Source of the DNA: an uncultured Allofournierella sp.
Lineage (GTDB): Bacteria; Bacillota; Clostridia; Oscillospirales; Ruminococcaceae
Assembly (NCBI GenBank): GCA_944382705.1
Contig: CALWNE010000044.1
Location: forward strand, 1 to 64,000
Length of the DNA: 64,000 bases
Direction of reading: 5' to 3'
In this document: piece after piece, positions 42,158 through 50,278 of the stretch
How positions within the stretch are numbered: the first letter of the stretch is position 1
How the letters are laid out: the number at the start of each line of letters is the position of its first letter
Notes under the pieces: model-generated
Seen by the model: only the letters and a program-made list of their open reading frames with translations
The model's database searches: none
What the model was told of the DNA's origin: nothing
Translations under genes and position numbers: made by a program

Positions 42158-42229
42158 CCTTGCTGCTGTTGGCATTTTGGTAAGTGCCGCGGCTGGGTTT
42201 GGCTGCGCCGTGCTGCAAAATATGAATCC

Positions 42230-42321
42230 AAATTCCTTTCGTTGAAAAAAGGGGCTGTAAAGTCCGGCTGACCATCTGCGTGTTTGCGCAGATGCAGCCT
42301 GCAACGAAAGGAATTTTTTTT
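42230..42321 (+). promoter_or_regulatory. attenuator hairpin sequestering the MFS ribosome site
   Basis: AAATTCCTTTCGTTG (42230-42244) is perfectly complementary over 15 bp to CAACGAAAGGAATTT (42302-42316); Ts run from 42314 to 42321 and the ATG follows at 42322. The MFS Shine-Dalgarno GAAAGGA is within the 3' arm. A nested 13-bp stem lies inside (GGCTG.CATCTGCG with CGCAGATG.CAGCC, 42266-42299). The structure can act as a terminator and block translation. Confidence 0.75.
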
Positions 42322-43524
42322 ATGAATTTACAACGACAACTTCGCATCTTGTACGCACTGGCTCTGGTTGGCCGGTTTGGGCTGGCGGGCCCCATTTGGG
42401 TGGTTCTGCTGGCGGGCAGAGGGCTCTCTCTGGGGGAAATTGGTCTGGCAGAAGGGTTTTTTCACCTGGTAAGTTTTTGCTGTGAGGTGCCCAGCGGTAT
42501 GCTGGCGGATTTTATAGGACGCAAACGCACCCTGGCCCTTTCTTATGGGGTAGGGGCACTCTCCGGCCTGTGTATGCTGGCCAGCCAAGGGATGCTGGGG
42601 GTGTGCCTGGCCATGGGGGCCACGGCACTGGCCTACAATCTGGCCAGCGGCACCCAGGAAGCTCTGGTGTACGAGAGCCTGCTGCAGGCAGGGTGCCCGC
42701 AGCGATACGCTGGCCTTGCAGGCCGTTTGAGTGCTCTGGGCCGCATGATGGAAACTGCCTGTACCCTGCTGGCAGGCCTAACCCTTTGGATGGGCTGGCG
42801 CAATGCCTATACCTTGGGGATTGCCGCTTCGGTACTGGGGCTTTGCCTGAGCTTGGCCTTGCAGGAGCCAGACAGCAACAGACAAACCGAAAGCAACCTA
42901 GCGGCACTGTCTGTGCCAAAAGCAATTTGCAACCACATAAAGCACAGCATAGGGTTTTTGTTCCATAACCCTGTGGTGGCAGCTGTAATGGTGTTAAGCG
43001 GCTTGGAGGGTTGTTGTGCCTATTTTGGGCTGCAACTCATGCAGCAGCATCTCACCAGCTTGCAGCTGTCCGGCAATGGGCTGGGTGCGGTTTTGGCCTG
43101 CGTTCCTTTGCTGGGTGCGCTGGGTGCCTGGATGGCTGGCCGCAGCAAAAAGGGGTTTGCCCACTGGGCGGTGGCAAGCTGCGCGGCCATCGGGGTTGGA
43201 ATTGCGGTAGCCGGTGCGCCCAGGCTTGGGTTGGCGCTGCTGGGCGGCGGCCTGGCTAGTCTGATGGATGGAGCCATGGAAATTCGGGTCAGCAGCTGGC
43301 TGCACCAACGGCTGGCCAGCAGCCAGCGAGCCACCCTGGTGAGCGTACAAAGCATGGTGTACAGCACAGTCATGCTGCCAGTTAGCCCATTGATGGGGCA
43401 GCTCTGCCAAAGCTTTGGATTTGGGTGGGGTCTGGCGATATTTGGGACCTGCTTTTTAACACTGGCCGCACTGGGCGGAGCGCTTTGGTGCTTTTTTGCA
43501 GGCAAGAAAAACAACCGCTTATAA
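42322..43524 (+). CDS. MFS transporter, probable efflux pump
   Basis: A 400-residue major facilitator with about 12 membrane helices. It carries the family loop motif as EVPSGMLADFIGRKRTL between helices 2 and 3. The close relatives I can think of export drugs, but no substrate is shown. The start is ATG 42322 (MNLQRQLRIL); its ribosome site lies within the attenuator stem. The arrangement, with a leader ORF and attenuator, supports inducible resistance or export. A bidirectional terminator follows. Confidence 0.88.
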   Translation: MNLQRQLRILYALALVGRFGLAGPIWVVLLAGRGLSLGEIGLAEGFFHLVSFCCEVPSGMLADFIGRKRTLALSYGVGALSGLCMLASQGMLGVCLAMGATALAYNLASGTQEALVYESLLQAGCPQRYAGLAGRLSALGRMMETACTLLAGLTLWMGWRNAYTLGIAASVLGLCLSLALQEPDSNRQTESNLAALSVPKAICNHIKHSIGFLFHNPVVAAVMVLSGLEGCCAYFGLQLMQQHLTSLQLSGNGLGAVLACVPLLGALGAWMAGRSKKGFAHWAVASCAAIGVGIAVAGAPRLGLALLGGGLASLMDGAMEIRVSSWLHQRLASSQRATLVSVQSMVYSTVMLPVSPLMGQLCQSFGFGWGLAIFGTCFLTLAALGGALWCFFAGKKNNRL

Positions 43525-43531
43525 ATAAAGT

Positions 43532-43569
43532 AAAAACCAGCCAGCCGTAACAAACGGCTGGCTGGTTTT
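43532..43569. terminator. bidirectional terminator between MFS gene and desulfoferrodoxin
   Basis: AACCAGCCAGCCGT and ACGGCTGGCTGGTT form a 14-bp stem, with As before and Ts after. Confidence 0.92.
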
Positions 43570-43598
43570 GCTTTGTGAGATAAAGAAAAGAGAGCCGC

Positions 43599-43973
43599 TT
43601 ACAGCTGAGTCATCCACAGGCCATGGAGGTTGCAGTATTCGTAAACAGCGGCGGGCACTTCGCCCTCTGCCAGCTGGAACTGGGCCTGAGGAGCGTCCTG
43701 AGCGGTGAGGGTGCGGCGATGATAGCCAAGATTGGTTTCCAGAATAATCCACTCAATCAGGTGCTCCGGCGTCATGGGATGGATTACACTGCCCACCTGC
43801 ACCCGAACGGTCTGGCCATCCTGCTCCACCACAGGAACATGCTTTTCCTGGGCGGCATCCACCGAGCCGGGAACCAGTTTGTGCATTTTTTCGCCGCAGC
43901 ATACAATGGGCACGCCTTTGTTGGTTTGGTAGGTTACAACATTTTTGCAGTGGTCACAAATATAGAAATCCAT
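43599..43973 (-). CDS. dfx: desulfoferrodoxin (superoxide reductase)
   Basis: A 124-residue two-domain iron protein that reduces superoxide to peroxide in anaerobes. The desulforedoxin-type N-terminus has C6, C9, C25 and C26; the catalytic centre II has His45 (EKHVPVV), His65 and His71 (HPMTPEH), Cys114 and His117 (YCNLHG). All ligands are present. GGAGGG precedes the ATG. It is a single-gene unit, oriented away from the Rrf2 regulator, which may sense related redox stress. Confidence 0.96.
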   Translation of the reverse strand: MDFYICDHCKNVVTYQTNKGVPIVCCGEKMHKLVPGSVDAAQEKHVPVVEQDGQTVRVQVGSVIHPMTPEHLIEWIILETNLGYHRRTLTAQDAPQAQFQLAEGEVPAAVYEYCNLHGLWMTQL

Positions 43974-44128
43974 GGAAAAACCCTCCTTGTATATAGTCCT
44001 TTTAAGGAATTGTTTAATTTAGTGTATACCGATTGGAAATAAAAAGCAATAGAAATATGTGGTGTAGGGATAAAATAAGCATTAAGATGAGTTTTTGTAC
44101 AAATTAACAAATATTACACAAAAATGGA
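43974..44128. other. AT-rich intergenic region upstream of dfx
   Basis: This stretch is much richer in A and T than the rest of the window and should hold the minus-strand dfx promoter. TTTAATTTAGTGTATACC near 44014-44031 may be part of it. No gene was seen. Confidence 0.4.
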
Positions 44129-44157
44129 TTGACAAAAAAGACAAAAAATTTTACGAT
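44129..44157 (+). promoter_or_regulatory. promoter of the putative small RNA
   Basis: TTGACA (44129-44134), 17-bp spacer and TACGAT (44152-44157) in an A-rich context. Confidence 0.65.
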
Positions 44158-44163
44158 AAAAAG

Positions 44164-44284
44164 GCAAGATAGTACCTATTATTTTAATAATACACTGCGG
44201 GCTGAGCAGTGCTATTTAAGTTGAGTTCGGAATGCAGCACCACTACCCCGGGATGTGCAGATCTCCGGGGTAGTGGAAATTTTT
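44164..44284 (+). ncRNA. putative small RNA or terminated leader upstream of the Rrf2 gene
   Basis: The segment runs from a clear promoter to a 12-bp terminator stem (CCACTACCCCGG at 44240, CCGGGGTAGTGG at 44265) followed by ATTTTT. It contains CACTGC/GCAGTG-type pairing (about 44193-44212) and no good open frame. It could be an independent RNA of about 120 nt, or a riboswitch-like leader that controls read-through into the Rrf2 gene. Confidence 0.55.
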
Positions 44285-44299
44285 GGTAAATAAAAATCG

Positions 44300-44319
44300 A
44301 ATACGGGGTACCCCGTATT
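44300..44319. promoter_or_regulatory. 20-bp perfect palindrome, candidate operator
   Basis: AATACGGGGTACCCCGTATT lies 72 bp before the Rrf2-type gene and is a likely dimer-binding site, perhaps for that regulator itself. Confidence 0.5.
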
Positions 44320-44342
44320 GTTCTTAAGCTTTGCTTAAGAAC
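44320..44342. repeat. perfect inverted repeat adjoining the palindrome
   Basis: GTTCTTAAGC-TTT-GCTTAAGAAC follows the palindrome without a gap, so two dyads stand back to back. Confidence 0.55.
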
Positions 44343-44390
44343 AATAATGGGTTCTATTTACCTTTGGCGAAGAAAGATGAGGACACCACT

Positions 44391-44801
44391 ATGAGATTAC
44401 GATTGGAAACAGATTACGGCATTCGCTGCGTATTGTTTTTGGCGCAGCATCAGGAATATGTGCAGGCAGGCCGCATTGCCGCAGCTACCAATGTGCCCGA
44501 AAATGTTGTACCCCGTGTGTTGAGCCGTTTGAAAAAGGCCGGTATTGTAAGCGCCCGCAGCGGTGTGATGGGCGGGCATAAGCTCTGCCGCAAGGTGGAT
44601 GAAATCAGCCTGTTTGACATTGTGGACTGTATGGAAGACTGCCTGGCACTGAGCCGGTCTGAGGACATCAGCTCGGCTGAAACAGAGGTGGAAAAGGCGC
44701 TGCATGCTGTGGAAGATTGCTTTAATCAGATTCAGCAGCAGATGGAGCAGTTCATGCGCAGCATCAAAATAAATCAGCTGGTGGAAGCTTCTGCTTGCTG
44801 A
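44391..44801 (+). CDS. Rrf2-family transcriptional regulator
   Basis: A 136-residue winged-helix regulator: MRLRLETDYGIRCVLFLA and VPRVLSRLKKAGIVSARSGVMGGHKL are characteristic. Cys residues occur in CRKVDEISLFDIVDCMEDC and CFNQ, but not with the exact IscR C-x5-C-x7-C spacing, so an Fe-S cluster is uncertain. The start was set at ATG 44391 rather than the upstream frame, which runs through the palindromes. It may autoregulate through the sites at 44300-44342. Confidence 0.88.
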   Translation: MRLRLETDYGIRCVLFLAQHQEYVQAGRIAAATNVPENVVPRVLSRLKKAGIVSARSGVMGGHKLCRKVDEISLFDIVDCMEDCLALSRSEDISSAETEVEKALHAVEDCFNQIQQQMEQFMRSIKINQLVEASAC

Positions 44802-45173
44802 ATTGAGGAAAACAGCCCCCCGTTCCCAGTTTAAAACTGCGGAACAGGGGGTTTTGGTTTGTTTGGGGCAAAACATTGAAGGCAGCACCGCCCAGCTTAT
44901 GCTGAAAGGCGAAAAAGGGGGGAGCATCAAGCAAAAATTCTTGGCAATGGTTTTGTGAAATGCTTGCAAGTCCCGCAAGGATTGGCTGCTTTTTAGGGGT
45001 TCTGTTGCGAAAAAATTGGGCACGCTCCGCCATCTGGAATTATGCGGTGCGGCCCTAAATTTGGCGCAGCGTTCTACCAATACGCCACGCTTTATGCTAT
45101 AATACAAGGAACATGCTCGTTTTAACAAAGAGAATGCAAGCAAGGCTTAACGCACAGCAAGGAGAATGAACCG
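44802..45173. other. intergenic region between the Rrf2 gene and rsuA
   Basis: It contains a terminator at about 44811-44860 (CCCCC.GTTCC..AGTTT pairing with AACT..GGAAC.GGGGG, then TTTT) and a TATAAT element near 45099 for rsuA. Nothing else was recognised. Confidence 0.55.
44811..44860 (+). terminator. terminator after the Rrf2 gene
   Basis: An imperfect stem built from CCCCCGTTCCCAGTTT and AACTGCGGAACAGGGGG is followed by TTTT. Confidence 0.65.
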
Positions 45174-45899
45174 ATGCGTTTGGATAAATATGTAGCACAG
45201 GCTATGCAGCTTACCCGAAGCGAGGCGAGAGCCCGCATTGCCCGGGGTGCCGTTTTGGTAAATGGCCAGGTGTGCAAAAAGGCAGATACGGCCTTAAAGC
45301 CCCAGGATGAGGTGGCAGCAGCAGGCCAGCAGCTGGAACATCGGCAGTTTGTGTACCTGATGCTACATAAGCCTCAGGGAGTAGTGAGCGCTAGCACCGA
45401 CCGGCGGGATACCACTGTGGTGGACCTGGTAAAGGAGGCATTCCCCAGAAGGCAGCTGTTTCCTGCAGGGCGGCTGGATAAAACAAGCACGGGCTTTGTG
45501 CTGCTGACCGATGACGGCACTTTTGCACACGCCATCCTTGCACCAAAGCGCCATGTACCCAAAACCTATTGGGTGCGGTTGGATACTCCAGTGACGCAGG
45601 AAATGGTGCAGGCCTTTGAGCAGGGAGTAACCCTTGCAGATGGCCATACCATGCTGCCGGCCCGGCTGCTGCCTGACCCTCAGGACCCTATGGCGGCTCA
45701 GGTTGTGCTGCGCCAGGGAGTATACCACCAAATCAAGCGGATGTTTGGAGTGCTGGGAGCGGGCGTGGACCAGCTGCACCGCAGCGCTATTGGAGAGGTG
45801 CGGCTGGATGACAGCCTTGCGCCGGGCCAATGGCGGGAAATGACCGCCCAGGAAGTGGAACAGCTTGCCAAAGCCAGTGGCATAACCCCTGGGAAATGA
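45174..45899 (+). CDS. 16S rRNA pseudouridine synthase, RsuA family
   Basis: A 241-residue enzyme that isomerises a uridine in rRNA, probably U516 of 16S rRNA by family. An S4 RNA-binding domain (1-50, MRLDKYVAQAMQLTRSEARARI) precedes the catalytic domain with GRLDKTSTG, which contains the catalytic Asp. The late YHQIKRMF motif is present. The start ATG follows AAGGAG by 9 nt. It is a single gene with its own promoter. Confidence 0.9.
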   Translation: MRLDKYVAQAMQLTRSEARARIARGAVLVNGQVCKKADTALKPQDEVAAAGQQLEHRQFVYLMLHKPQGVVSASTDRRDTTVVDLVKEAFPRRQLFPAGRLDKTSTGFVLLTDDGTFAHAILAPKRHVPKTYWVRLDTPVTQEMVQAFEQGVTLADGHTMLPARLLPDPQDPMAAQVVLRQGVYHQIKRMFGVLGAGVDQLHRSAIGEVRLDDSLAPGQWREMTAQEVEQLAKASGITPGK

Positions 45900-46139
45900 A
45901 GGGATTTCAATATTTGTTCAAAAAATACACACATTTTTAGAATAGGCTAAAAGGGCTGTAAAAATGTAGCCCTGGATGTCCTTTAAAAGTACACAATAAA
46001 CCCAATAATATTTTGCTCAAATATGTTGCAAAAGTAGATGCTCTTGTGTAAAATATACACAGACATTGTTTATAATTGTTCAAAAATAACAAAATATAGG
46101 ATTGTGGAAACGAGAACCATCAAAAAAGGGGAGCAAATT

Positions 46140-47222
46140 ATGGCTAACAGAGTATTTCAAGGTGTAGTCTGTCAGATGAAGGATGCCATCGGCCGCGTTG
46201 TGGGTGTTACGGATGACAACGGCGCCATTATTGCCTGTTCGGACCTCAATAGCATTGGTGAAGTGCGGGATGGGTTTGCTGCTGAGCGGCTGGTGAGCGA
46301 CACCTTTGTAAAGGATGGCTTCAGCTACCATCAGTTCAGCGCCAACAAGCACAACGACTATGCGGTATTTGTGGAAGGCGCAGATGAAACGGCTGCTCAG
46401 TTTGCAAGTCTGCTGTCCATCAGTTTGCAGAGCATCAAGCAGTACCACGATGAAAAGTTCGATAAAACCAACTTCATCAAAAATGTGGTGCTGGATAACA
46501 TCCTGCCCGGCGATATCTACGCCAAGGCCAGAGAACTGCATTTTGTCACCGATGTTTCCCGTGTAGTGTTTTTGATTCGGGTGACCTCCGGTACAGATAT
46601 TTCTGCCTATGATGTGGTCAGCGGCCTGTTCCCGGATAAGCAGAAGGACTTTGTGTTCAACATCAGCGAAACCGACACCGTGCTGGTGAAGGAGATTAAA
46701 AAAGGCATCGACCAGCGGGATTTGGAAAAACTGGCTTCCAGCATTGTGGATACCCTCTCTGGCGAGCACTACATCAAAGCAGTGATTGGTATTGGAACCC
46801 CCATCGTCAATGTAAAAGACCTGGCTGCCAGCTTTAAGGAAGCTCAGGTTGCCATGGAGGTGGGCAAGGTATTTGATACCGAGCAGTCCATTATCAGCTA
46901 CGATAATCTGGGCATTGCCCGCTTGATTTACCAGCTGCCCACCACCCTGTGTGAAATGTTCCTGCGGGAGGTGTTCAAGCAGGGCAGCATCGAAAGCCTG
47001 GACAACGAAACTCTGTTTACCATTCAGCGGTTCTTTGAGAACAACCTGAATGTGTCCGAAACCAGCCGTGGCCTGTTTGTGCACCGCAATACTCTGGTGT
47101 ACCGACTGGAAAAAATTAAAAAACTCACTGGTCTGGATCTGCGGGAGTTTGACGATGCCATCGTGTTTAAGGTGGCCCTGATGGTTAAAAAATACCTCAG
47201 TGCCAACCCTGCAAAATACTAA
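46140..47222 (+). CDS. PucR/CdaR-type regulator upstream of ftsEX
   Basis: A 360-residue protein with an N-terminal sensor-like region and a C-terminal PucR-type helix-turn-helix: LYQRFFENN-like LFTIQRFFENNLNVSETS, then GLFVHRNTLVYRLEKIKKLTG, which matches the HRNTLxYRL signature. AAAGGGGAG precedes ATG 46140. It lies 49 nt before ftsE. The ligand is unknown; by location it may control the FtsEX cell-wall module. Confidence 0.85.
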   Translation: MANRVFQGVVCQMKDAIGRVVGVTDDNGAIIACSDLNSIGEVRDGFAAERLVSDTFVKDGFSYHQFSANKHNDYAVFVEGADETAAQFASLLSISLQSIKQYHDEKFDKTNFIKNVVLDNILPGDIYAKARELHFVTDVSRVVFLIRVTSGTDISAYDVVSGLFPDKQKDFVFNISETDTVLVKEIKKGIDQRDLEKLASSIVDTLSGEHYIKAVIGIGTPIVNVKDLAASFKEAQVAMEVGKVFDTEQSIISYDNLGIARLIYQLPTTLCEMFLREVFKQGSIESLDNETLFTIQRFFENNLNVSETSRGLFVHRNTLVYRLEKIKKLTGLDLREFDDAIVFKVALMVKKYLSANPAKY

Positions 47223-47271
47223 GCATTTTCCGTGCTTGACCGGTTGACCAGAGATAAAGCAAGAGGACGAT

Positions 47272-47976
47272 ATGATAGTATTTGACCGTGTTTCCAAGGT
47301 GTACCCAGGAGGCAACACCGCACTGAAAAATGTAAGCCTCCATATTAAAAAAGGTGAATTTGTATTTGTGCTGGGCCATTCCGGCGCAGGTAAGTCCACC
47401 TTTTTGAAACTCATCCTTCGGGAGGAGAAGGCTACCAGCGGGCGTGTGTATGTGGACGGTAAGGATTTGAGCCGCATGAAGGAGCGGGATGTACCTTACC
47501 TGCGCCGCAACATGGGTGTGGTATTTCAGGATTTCCGCCTGATTCCCAGCATGACCGCCTACGAAAATGTGGCATTTGCAATGCGTGTGACCAACATCCC
47601 CGAAAAGAAGATTGCCAGCCGTGTGCCCTATGTGTTCAGCCTGGTGGGCCTTTCGGAAAAGATGAACAAATACCCGGAAGAGCTTTCCGGCGGTGAGCAG
47701 CAGCGTGTTGCTCTGGCCCGTGCGCTGGTGCACAGCCCCCAGCTGATTATTGCAGACGAACCTACCGGCAACATTGACCCAGAGCTGAGCCTGGAGATGA
47801 TGGAGCTGCTGAACGCCATTAACAGCGTGGGCGTTACCGTTGTGGTAGTAACCCATGAACATGAGCTGGCCCGGCACTTTAACAAGCGTGTGATCACCAT
47901 CAACCGCGGTAATGTGGTGGGTGACTCTGCCGATAACACCGATGATTTCTTGCAGGAAGAGGAGGTGCAGGCATGA
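47272..47976 (+). CDS. ftsE: cell division ATP-binding protein FtsE
   Basis: A 234-residue ABC ATPase that powers FtsX to activate peptidoglycan hydrolases. It has Walker A GHSGAGKST, signature LSGGEQQR, Walker B LIIADEPTG and H-loop VVTHEHE. AGAGGACG precedes ATG. Its stop overlaps the ftsX start (ATGA). Confidence 0.96.
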   Translation: MIVFDRVSKVYPGGNTALKNVSLHIKKGEFVFVLGHSGAGKSTFLKLILREEKATSGRVYVDGKDLSRMKERDVPYLRRNMGVVFQDFRLIPSMTAYENVAFAMRVTNIPEKKIASRVPYVFSLVGLSEKMNKYPEELSGGEQQRVALARALVHSPQLIIADEPTGNIDPELSLEMMELLNAINSVGVTVVVVTHEHELARHFNKRVITINRGNVVGDSADNTDDFLQEEEVQA

Positions 47977-48881
47977 AGTGGTCCAGCTTTAAATATCTGA
48001 CCGGTCAGGGACTGCACAGTTTGCTGCGCAACCGGCTGATGACCTTTGCCAGCGTGGGTGTACTTACCGTTTGCCTGATTATTACCGGCATTGCAGGACT
48101 GTTTACCATGAACATGAACAGCATGATGAGCTACCTGCGCAGCCAGAATGAAATGGTGGTATACCCCCAGGAAGATTTGGATGAAAATACGCTGGCCCAG
48201 CTGGATGGGCAGCTGCGCTCCATCAGTGGCATCAAGGAATTGGAGTATATCTCCAAGGATGAGGCCCTCCAGCGGCTCAAAAAGTCTATGGGAGAAAAAG
48301 CCTATCTGCTGGATGTGCTGGAAGGAGAGCAAAACCCCCTGGCTGTAAACTACCGTGTTGTGCTGGAAGATGTGGCACAGCTGGATGAAATCCTGCCCCA
48401 GATTCAGGCCATTGAAGGCGTGCAGGAGGTAGTGGCTCCCGCTGAGCTTTCGGATGTGGTTGTGAATGTAAACAATGTGGTCATGTATGGCTGCATCGGC
48501 CTGGTGGTTGTATTGGGCTGCGTGAGCGTAGTGGTAATCAGCAACACCATTCGCCTTACCGTGTTTGCCCGCCGTAAAGAAATTAATATCATGAAGTATG
48601 TGGGTGCTACCAATACATTTATCCGGATGCCTTTCTTTGTGGAAGGCATTGCGGTGGGCCTGATTGCAGGAGCGCTGTCCAGCGGTTTGGTGCTGGGTGG
48701 GTACTACCTGCTTTTGATGAATACCAACCTGTTTGCTGGCTTTTGGAGCAGCATGGCAACTGCGGTGCTGCTGCCCATGGATCAGGTTTGGTGGATGGTG
48801 CTGGGGGGCTTTTTGGTCTTTGGCAGCCTGCTGGGCAGCCTGGGCACTGCCACCTCGGTGCGCAAACATTTGAAAGTATAA
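47973..48881 (+). CDS. ftsX: cell division membrane protein FtsX
   Basis: A 302-residue protein with the FtsX plan: a membrane helix near the N-terminus (residues about 25-50), an extracellular domain of about 110 residues, and three C-terminal helices. The cytoplasmic loop RKEINIMKYVGATNTFIRMPFFVEG is the family hallmark. It relays ATP hydrolysis by FtsE to an external hydrolase; the LytM peptidase encoded next is the natural partner. Confidence 0.94.
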   Translation: MKWSSFKYLTGQGLHSLLRNRLMTFASVGVLTVCLIITGIAGLFTMNMNSMMSYLRSQNEMVVYPQEDLDENTLAQLDGQLRSISGIKELEYISKDEALQRLKKSMGEKAYLLDVLEGEQNPLAVNYRVVLEDVAQLDEILPQIQAIEGVQEVVAPAELSDVVVNVNNVVMYGCIGLVVVLGCVSVVVISNTIRLTVFARRKEINIMKYVGATNTFIRMPFFVEGIAVGLIAGALSSGLVLGGYYLLLMNTNLFAGFWSSMATAVLLPMDQVWWMVLGGFLVFGSLLGSLGTATSVRKHLKV

Positions 48882-48925
48882 GTTTTTATGGTTGTTAGGA
48901 TGTTTTGAAATGAAGGAGCTGCCCT

Positions 48926-50083
48926 ATGAAAAACTCACTTGCTCTTTGGTGCAAGCGCCTGGTGGCAGCAGTCGCTGCTGGGTGTATTGTATTTAGCTGT
49001 TCCGGTACAGCTGCTGTTTATGCAGACTACAAATCGGAGTGGCAGCAGGCTGAGCAGAAGCTGGAAGAAGAGAAAGCGTGCTACGAGCAGATTAAGGCAC
49101 AGCAGGCAAAAGAAGAGCAAACCAAACAAAGCCTGGAGAATATGCAGGCCATCATCAAAAGCCAAATCAGCCATACCATTGACCAGGTAAACCAGAAAAT
49201 TAGTGAGATTGCTGTGCAGCAGCAGGCCATTGCAGACCAGCAGGCGCTCATTGATGAGCGGTGGGACGGGTTTTGTGAGCGGATGAAGGCCATGCAGATG
49301 ATGCATGACACAGGCATGGTTGCCATGATTGCCAGTGCGCAAAGTCTTTATGACCTGCTAAGCTATTCCAACAGCTTGCAGAGTATCAGCCAGCAGGACC
49401 TCTCGATTTTGGAGGAAATGAACCAGGAAAAGGACGCTCTGCAACAGAAGCAGGAAAAGTTGGAGCAGGATAGGGCAGAACTGGAACAGGCACAGCAGAA
49501 TCTGGAAGCAAAAGAAGCGGAATACGCCTTGAGCATTCAGCAGCAGGATGCAGCCATCTCTCAGGTGGAGGCACAGGCAAAGGCTCAGGCCCAGGTGGTG
49601 GCAGAGCAGCAGAAAAAGGCCGATGAAGCCGAACAGCAGTATGAGGCATGGGTCAGAAGCCAGGCCTCCCAGGGCAGCGGCCAGTCCGCCGAAGGATTTT
49701 GCTGGCCCCTGCCGATTCAGGGAACCGTGACCACCGAGTTTGGGGCCACCCAGAATGTGAACGGCGTTATTATGACCGGCCACAAAGGCATGGACATTGC
49801 GGCCCCTGGCGGCACGCCCATTTATGCAGCACATGATGGGACGGTCTCATCCACCACCGGCCACTGGACCTACGGAAATGTGGTCATGGTGGACAATGGG
49901 GACGGCGTGACCACGCTGTATGCCCACATGAGCAGCATTGCGGCCAGCGTGGGCCAGAAGGTTAAAAAGGGCGATGTGATTGGTTATGTGGGTTCCACTG
50001 GCCGGTCCACCGGCAACCACCTGCATTTTGAGGTGCGCATCAATGGTGTGCGCCAAAATCCCCGCAACTACATTAGTTACTGA
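48926..50083 (+). CDS. secreted M23 (LytM) murein endopeptidase with coiled coil, FtsEX partner
   Basis: A 385-residue exported protein: signal peptide (1-33), long coiled coil (about 35-245) and a C-terminal LytM domain. Zinc ligands His286 and Asp290 (HKGMD), His334 (YAHMS), and His365/His367 (HLHFE) are all present, so unlike E. coli EnvC it should be an active peptidoglycan endopeptidase, closer to CwlO/PcsB-type hydrolases controlled by FtsEX. A GGAG site precedes the ATG. It directly follows ftsX. Confidence 0.92.
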   Translation: MKNSLALWCKRLVAAVAAGCIVFSCSGTAAVYADYKSEWQQAEQKLEEEKACYEQIKAQQAKEEQTKQSLENMQAIIKSQISHTIDQVNQKISEIAVQQQAIADQQALIDERWDGFCERMKAMQMMHDTGMVAMIASAQSLYDLLSYSNSLQSISQQDLSILEEMNQEKDALQQKQEKLEQDRAELEQAQQNLEAKEAEYALSIQQQDAAISQVEAQAKAQAQVVAEQQKKADEAEQQYEAWVRSQASQGSGQSAEGFCWPLPIQGTVTTEFGATQNVNGVIMTGHKGMDIAAPGGTPIYAAHDGTVSSTTGHWTYGNVVMVDNGDGVTTLYAHMSSIAASVGQKVKKGDVIGYVGSTGRSTGNHLHFEVRINGVRQNPRNYISY

Positions 50084-50119
50084 AGTCATGCGGCTGGGTA
50101 AAGCCGCAAGGAGCGTTGT

Positions 50120-50233
50120 ATGGACAACAAGGACTCAAAATTTTTGGTACGGGCGGTAAGCCTGGGCATTGCGCTGCTGATGGCGGTGTCCATGTTCAGC
50201 GGTTTGCTTATACAGCTGATTTACAGCGTTTGA
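50120..50233 (+). CDS. 37-residue single-pass membrane protein in the FtsEX operon
   Basis: MDNKDSKFLVRAVSLGIALL is followed by a further hydrophobic stretch ending IQLIYSV, giving one membrane helix (about 11-35). CAAGGAG lies 6 nt before the ATG. The gene fills the gap between the LytM peptidase and ctpA and is too short for most gene finders. It may be a small partner of FtsX or CtpA; this is inference from location. Confidence 0.7.
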   Translation: MDNKDSKFLVRAVSLGIALLMAVSMFSGLLIQLIYSV

Positions 50234-50278
50234 GCAGCCGCCTTCCAGCTTGCAAAAGGGAGGAGCCAAAGTGAACCC

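Noticed and set aside
44205..44245. short resemblance to a 5S rRNA loop (GAGTTCGGAATG)
   Set aside because: No surrounding 5S helices are present; the match is about ten bases and likely chance.
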